Shown here: positions 61,566-64,000 of the stretch, in pieces
Numbering within the stretch: position 1 is the first letter of the stretch
Layout of the letters: each line of letters begins with the position of its first letter
From: Alphaproteobacteria bacterium
GTDB lineage: Bacteria > Pseudomonadota > Alphaproteobacteria > Acetobacterales > Acetobacteraceae
Direction: 5' to 3'
DNA length: 64,000 nucleotides
Assembly (NCBI GenBank): GCA_026400815.1
Contig: JAPLOI010000003.1
Coordinates: forward strand, 28,613-92,612
The notes under the pieces: generated by a model
Database searches by the model: none
The model's input: the letters and a program-made list of their open reading frames with translations, nothing else
Told to the model about the DNA's origin: nothing
Position numbers and translations under genes: made by a program

Positions 61566-61949
61566 ATGACCCATCCTCCCTCCCCCCTGGAACAGGCTTT
61601 CGCCCGTCTCCGCACATCCGCGCAAGCGGATGCGGCGGCGTGCGCCCATATGCCTGCCGCGGTGGAGGCGATGGTGCTCGCCCTCCTGGTGCGCCTGCTC
61701 GGCCAGCTGGAGCGTCTCGCCCGCACCTGGCACGCCGGCGCCGCCATGGCCCCGGCCAGCCAGTCGCGCTCCCACGCCCGCATTGCGTCCGGCCTCGTGC
61801 CCCCGCGCGCCCAGCGCCCGGAGCGATTCCTGGATTGGTGGCTGCGCATGAATTTCGGCCGCGGCATGCACCCGGCCGAACATCCTCCGGTCCGCCCCCC
61901 GCACGCCCGCCAGGCCATGCCACGTCCCGTCCGCGCGCCCCCGGCCTGA
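61566..61949 (+). CDS. Hypothetical small helical protein
   Basis: 127 residues, no named family. The centre is a long amphipathic/hydrophobic helix (AAVEAMVLALLVRLLGQLERLARTW), followed by a basic linker with HARIASGLVPPRAQRP, a FLDWWLRMNFGRG segment and a Pro/His/Arg-rich tail. AGGA precedes ATG by 3 nt. It shares with the protein at 11042 the pattern L-x-x-L-x-R-L-x-x-x-W behind a hydrophobic helix and an upstream dyad; homology is possible but not proven by eye. Confidence 0.62.
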   Translation: MTHPPSPLEQAFARLRTSAQADAAACAHMPAAVEAMVLALLVRLLGQLERLARTWHAGAAMAPASQSRSHARIASGLVPPRAQRPERFLDWWLRMNFGRGMHPAEHPPVRPPHARQAMPRPVRAPPA

Positions 61950-62164
61950 CCCTCCCCGGCCGTCCCGCCTTTCACCCAGGCCTCAAAAAACAACCTCCCC
62001 GCCAATCCCCATCAGTGCGATTCAAATATTGCTATATCGTAATTAAAAATCCCTTTCCACGAACGAATTGCGCCTCGCCCTGCACCTCGCCATATACCGG
62101 CGGCGAGGGCTTGCCCGCGCCGGTATGCACCCGGCCCGGATGCCTGGGGGAACCGAGGCAGGGA
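61950..62164 (+). other. Intergenic stretch with an A/T-rich patch
   Basis: About 215 bp without a convincing gene. The first half includes an A/T-rich patch around 62021-62055 (attcaaatattgctatatcg, aattaaaaat) that is a good place for the promoter of the permease gene. The second half is G/C-rich leader ending with aggcaggga in front of ATG 62165. No purine-riboswitch fold was recognised. Confidence 0.45.
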
Positions 62165-63865
62165 ATGCGCAGGCCGGCATCAATCCGTTACGGGCTGGAG
62201 GATTGTCCGCCCTGGCCCGTGGTCGCCATGACCGCGCTCCAGCAGGCCACGGTCGTCTTCCTGTTCCTCTACGTTCCCCTGATCGTGGCGCGGGAGGCCC
62301 AGGCCACCCTGGCCCAGACCGTCACGCTGATCAGCATGAGCTTCCTGGCCTGCGGCCTCGGCACCATGCTCCAGGCGGTCACACGCCGCGGCCTCGGCAG
62401 CGGCTTCCTCGCCCCGCTCAGCCCGTCCACCCCGTTCCTCGCCCCCTCCGTGCTCGCCGCCCATCTCGGCGGACTGCCGCTGGTCGCCGGCATGACCCTG
62501 CTCGCCGGCCTCGCCACCGTCGCCTTCGCCCGCCTGCTCCACCGCATCCGCGCCCTGATGCCGCCGGAAATCGCCGGCGTCGTCGTCCTCATCGTCGGCC
62601 TCGCCATCGCCATCACCGGCGTCCGCACCCTGCTGCGCACCCCGGGCGGCGGCGCGCCGGAGCTGGAAGACCTGCTCGTCGGCCTCGCCACCCTGGCCAT
62701 CTCCGTCGGCCTCTCCGTCTGGGGCCGCGGCGCCCTGCGCTGGGCCTGCGTCCTCATCGCCATGATCCTCGGCACCGCACTGGCCGCCGCCCTCGGCCGC
62801 CTGCACCTGGCCCCTGGGCTCAACCTCGCCACCCTGCCGCTGGTGGACCTGCCGGATTTCGGCACCATCGGCTTTGCCTTCGACCTGGCCTTGCTCCCCG
62901 CCTTCCTCGTCGCCGCCATCGCGAGCTCTCTGAAAACCGTGGGCCTCGTCACCAGCCTGCAACGCACCAACGACGCCGACTGGTCCCGGCCGGAACCGCA
63001 CAGCATCGCCGGCGGCGTCACGGCCGATGGCCTCTCCACCGCCCTGGCCGGCGCCCTCGGTGCCCCCGGCGTGAACATGAGCGCGACCAACGCCGCCCTT
63101 CAGGCCGCTACCGGCGTCACCAGCCGGTTCATCGCGCTGGCCACTGGCGGCCTCTGCATCGCGCTCGCCTGCTTCCCGCGCCTCGCCGCCCTGCTCTCCC
63201 AGGTCCCCGCCCCGGTCATCGCCGCCACCCTGCTGCAGGCCGGCGCCCTGATGATGGCCGGCGGCATGCAACTCGCCACCTCCCGCCTGCTCGATGCCCG
63301 CAAGTCGGCCGCCGTGGGCCTGGCCATTGTCGCCGCCCTCTCGGTGGAAGCCGTGCCCCAGGTTGCCGATTGGGTCGGCGAGGGCCTGCGCCCGCTGATG
63401 ACCGCCGGCGCGCTGGGCACCCTCGTCGCCATCACGCTCAACGCCATCCTGCGCATCGGCATCGGCCGCCGCATGGCCATCACCCACCGCCCCGCCGCCA
63501 TGTCGCCCGATGTCGTCGCCGCCTTCCTGGAACGCGCCGGCGGCGCCTGGGGCCTGCGCACCGACCTCGTCGCCCGCGTCGCCAACGCGCTCAACTGGTG
63601 CCTCGATGCCGTGCAGGTGGCCGATCTCACAAAGGGCCCCGTCACCCTCACTTTGGCCTACGACGAATCCCGCCTCGATGTCCGCCTCACCTACACCGGC
63701 ACCCCGGTGGTCCTGTCAGACCGCCCACCCACGCCGGAGGAGATGCTGCACGACGATGCCGCCCCCGCCCGCCTCGCCGGCCACATGATCCGCCGCCTGT
63801 CGGATCGCGTCACGGTGCGGGAAAAGGAAGGCGTGGTCGAACTGCGAATGACCCTGAACGACTAG
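62165..63865 (+). CDS. NCS2 family purine/xanthine permease with C-terminal HATPase-like domain
   Basis: 566 residues. Residues ~15-435 are an NCS2 (nucleobase:cation symporter-2) carrier: YGLEDCPPWPVVAMTALQQATVVFLFLYVPLIV (in pieces), the substrate region SSLKTVGLVTSLQR, and GALGAPGVNMSATNAALQAATGVTSRF. About 128 further residues follow the last helix and are not part of a normal NCS2. VARVANALNWCLDAV resembles the N-box of RsbW/GHKL ATPase domains, then alternating strands (VTLTLAYDESRLDVRLTYTG) and GHMIRRLSDRVTVREKEGVVELRMTL. The DxGxG box is not intact, so ATP binding is doubtful. The carrier call is firm; the extra domain is an inference. Confidence 0.85.
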   Translation: MRRPASIRYGLEDCPPWPVVAMTALQQATVVFLFLYVPLIVAREAQATLAQTVTLISMSFLACGLGTMLQAVTRRGLGSGFLAPLSPSTPFLAPSVLAAHLGGLPLVAGMTLLAGLATVAFARLLHRIRALMPPEIAGVVVLIVGLAIAITGVRTLLRTPGGGAPELEDLLVGLATLAISVGLSVWGRGALRWACVLIAMILGTALAAALGRLHLAPGLNLATLPLVDLPDFGTIGFAFDLALLPAFLVAAIASSLKTVGLVTSLQRTNDADWSRPEPHSIAGGVTADGLSTALAGALGAPGVNMSATNAALQAATGVTSRFIALATGGLCIALACFPRLAALLSQVPAPVIAATLLQAGALMMAGGMQLATSRLLDARKSAAVGLAIVAALSVEAVPQVADWVGEGLRPLMTAGALGTLVAITLNAILRIGIGRRMAITHRPAAMSPDVVAAFLERAGGAWGLRTDLVARVANALNWCLDAVQVADLTKGPVTLTLAYDESRLDVRLTYTGTPVVLSDRPPTPEEMLHDDAAPARLAGHMIRRLSDRVTVREKEGVVELRMTLND

Positions 63866-63901
63866 AGCAAAAGCCGTCCGATATGAATCAGATTGGATTC
63901 C
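63864..63901 (+). repeat. GAGCAA-type element, half copy at the permease stop
   Basis: agagcaaaagccgtccgatatgaatc begins in the TAG stop of the permease, as the related element at 40054 begins in another stop codon. Only the left arm is present; the right arm is replaced by the sequence leading to the IS630-type gene. Confidence 0.6.
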
Positions 63902-63955
63902 CCGACGCGGTTGAGATGTGATTCACCGTGCAGGCTGGTCAGGGGGCCAGTATGC

Positions 63956-64000
63956 ATGGGCAAGCCACTCTCCAATGACCTTCGATCCAGACTGGTGGCT
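63956..64000 (+). mobile_element. IS630 family transposase, 5' end only (runs off the window)
   Basis: The last 45 bases encode MGKPLSNDLRSRLVA, which is the typical beginning of IS630-type transposases (MxKPxSxDLRxRVV, the first helix of the helix-turn-helix domain). The stretch 63902-63955 (gagatgtgattcaccgtgc...) would be the element's left end. The catalytic DDE domain lies outside the window, so family placement rests on 15 residues. Confidence 0.7.

Noticed and set aside
1..64000. tRNA, rRNA, tmRNA and known riboswitches
   Set aside because: A read-through for cloverleaf T-arm words and rRNA-like blocks found none outside protein-coding genes. A covariance-model scan would be needed to exclude small RNAs fully.

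Overview
The window looks like a chromosomal piece of a G+C-rich alphaproteobacterium of the Rhodospirillales, most likely an Acetobacteraceae member. The evidence is the strong G/C third-position bias, the miaB-phoH-ybeY-corC run, the hemC-hemD-mitofilin-hemY operon, murJ followed by trpS, an MmcB gene, and A/T-rich and G/C-rich intergenic palindromes. The taxon is inferred from gene content and protein resemblance; no rRNA is present. No tRNA, rRNA or CRISPR array was recognised.

Layout. 1-3748: translation and RNA-quality genes (miaB, partial at the left edge; phoH; ybeY; corC). 3872-6370: an autotransporter on the minus strand split by an in-frame TAG. 6560-11722: accessory block with a GNAT, an MFS carrier, a plasmid RepA-like gene fused to a disordered linker and a C-terminal domain, a MITE-like element and an orphan gene. 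11869-17198: cysS, trmJ, SDR, zincin, phhB, mmcB, serine hydrolase. 17299-20396: a TAXI-type TRAP system as convergent genes. 20523-32296: polysaccharide cluster (asparagine-synthase-like amidotransferase, Gfo/Idh-epimerase broken by a frameshift, glycosyltransferase, one-TM peptide, O-antigen-ligase-like polymerase, two FemAB-like GNATs, YdcF, epimerase). It resembles exosortase-A-associated clusters, but no exosortase is seen. 32446-41839: two orphan sugar-ABC permeases, a periplasmic protease, MFS, a WecA/WbpL-like transferase, gshB, a glycosyltransferase, a SirB1-like gene and a hexapeptide acyltransferase. 41888-50947: YgjP-type peptidase, tsaB-rimI, GST, cytochrome c, an oppBC/oppDF importer without binding protein, SDR and two M23 peptidases. 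50894-61439: heme genes (minus), then tsaD-rlmJ-gpsA, murJ, trpS and a TPR lipoprotein-size protein. 61566-64000: a small orphan gene, an NCS2 purine permease with an extra C-terminal domain, and the start of an IS630-type transposase.

Genes are tightly packed, with many 4-nt stop/start overlaps. Several use TTG, GTG or possibly CTG starts within NTGA overlaps. The t6A genes tsaB, rimI and tsaD lie in two separate loci. The WbpL-like initiator, the ligase, the glycosyltransferases and MurJ all depend on undecaprenyl-phosphate-linked envelope chemistry.

The most unusual material is intergenic. There are at least four dispersed repeat families: an A/T-rich double-hairpin element, a ~215-bp G/C-rich multi-palindrome whose 27-bp core is inverted between its two copies, CACAGAG-type inverted repeats, and a GAGCAA-type palindrome. 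The RepA-like chimera with a three-hairpin leader is the best candidate for an undescribed gene.
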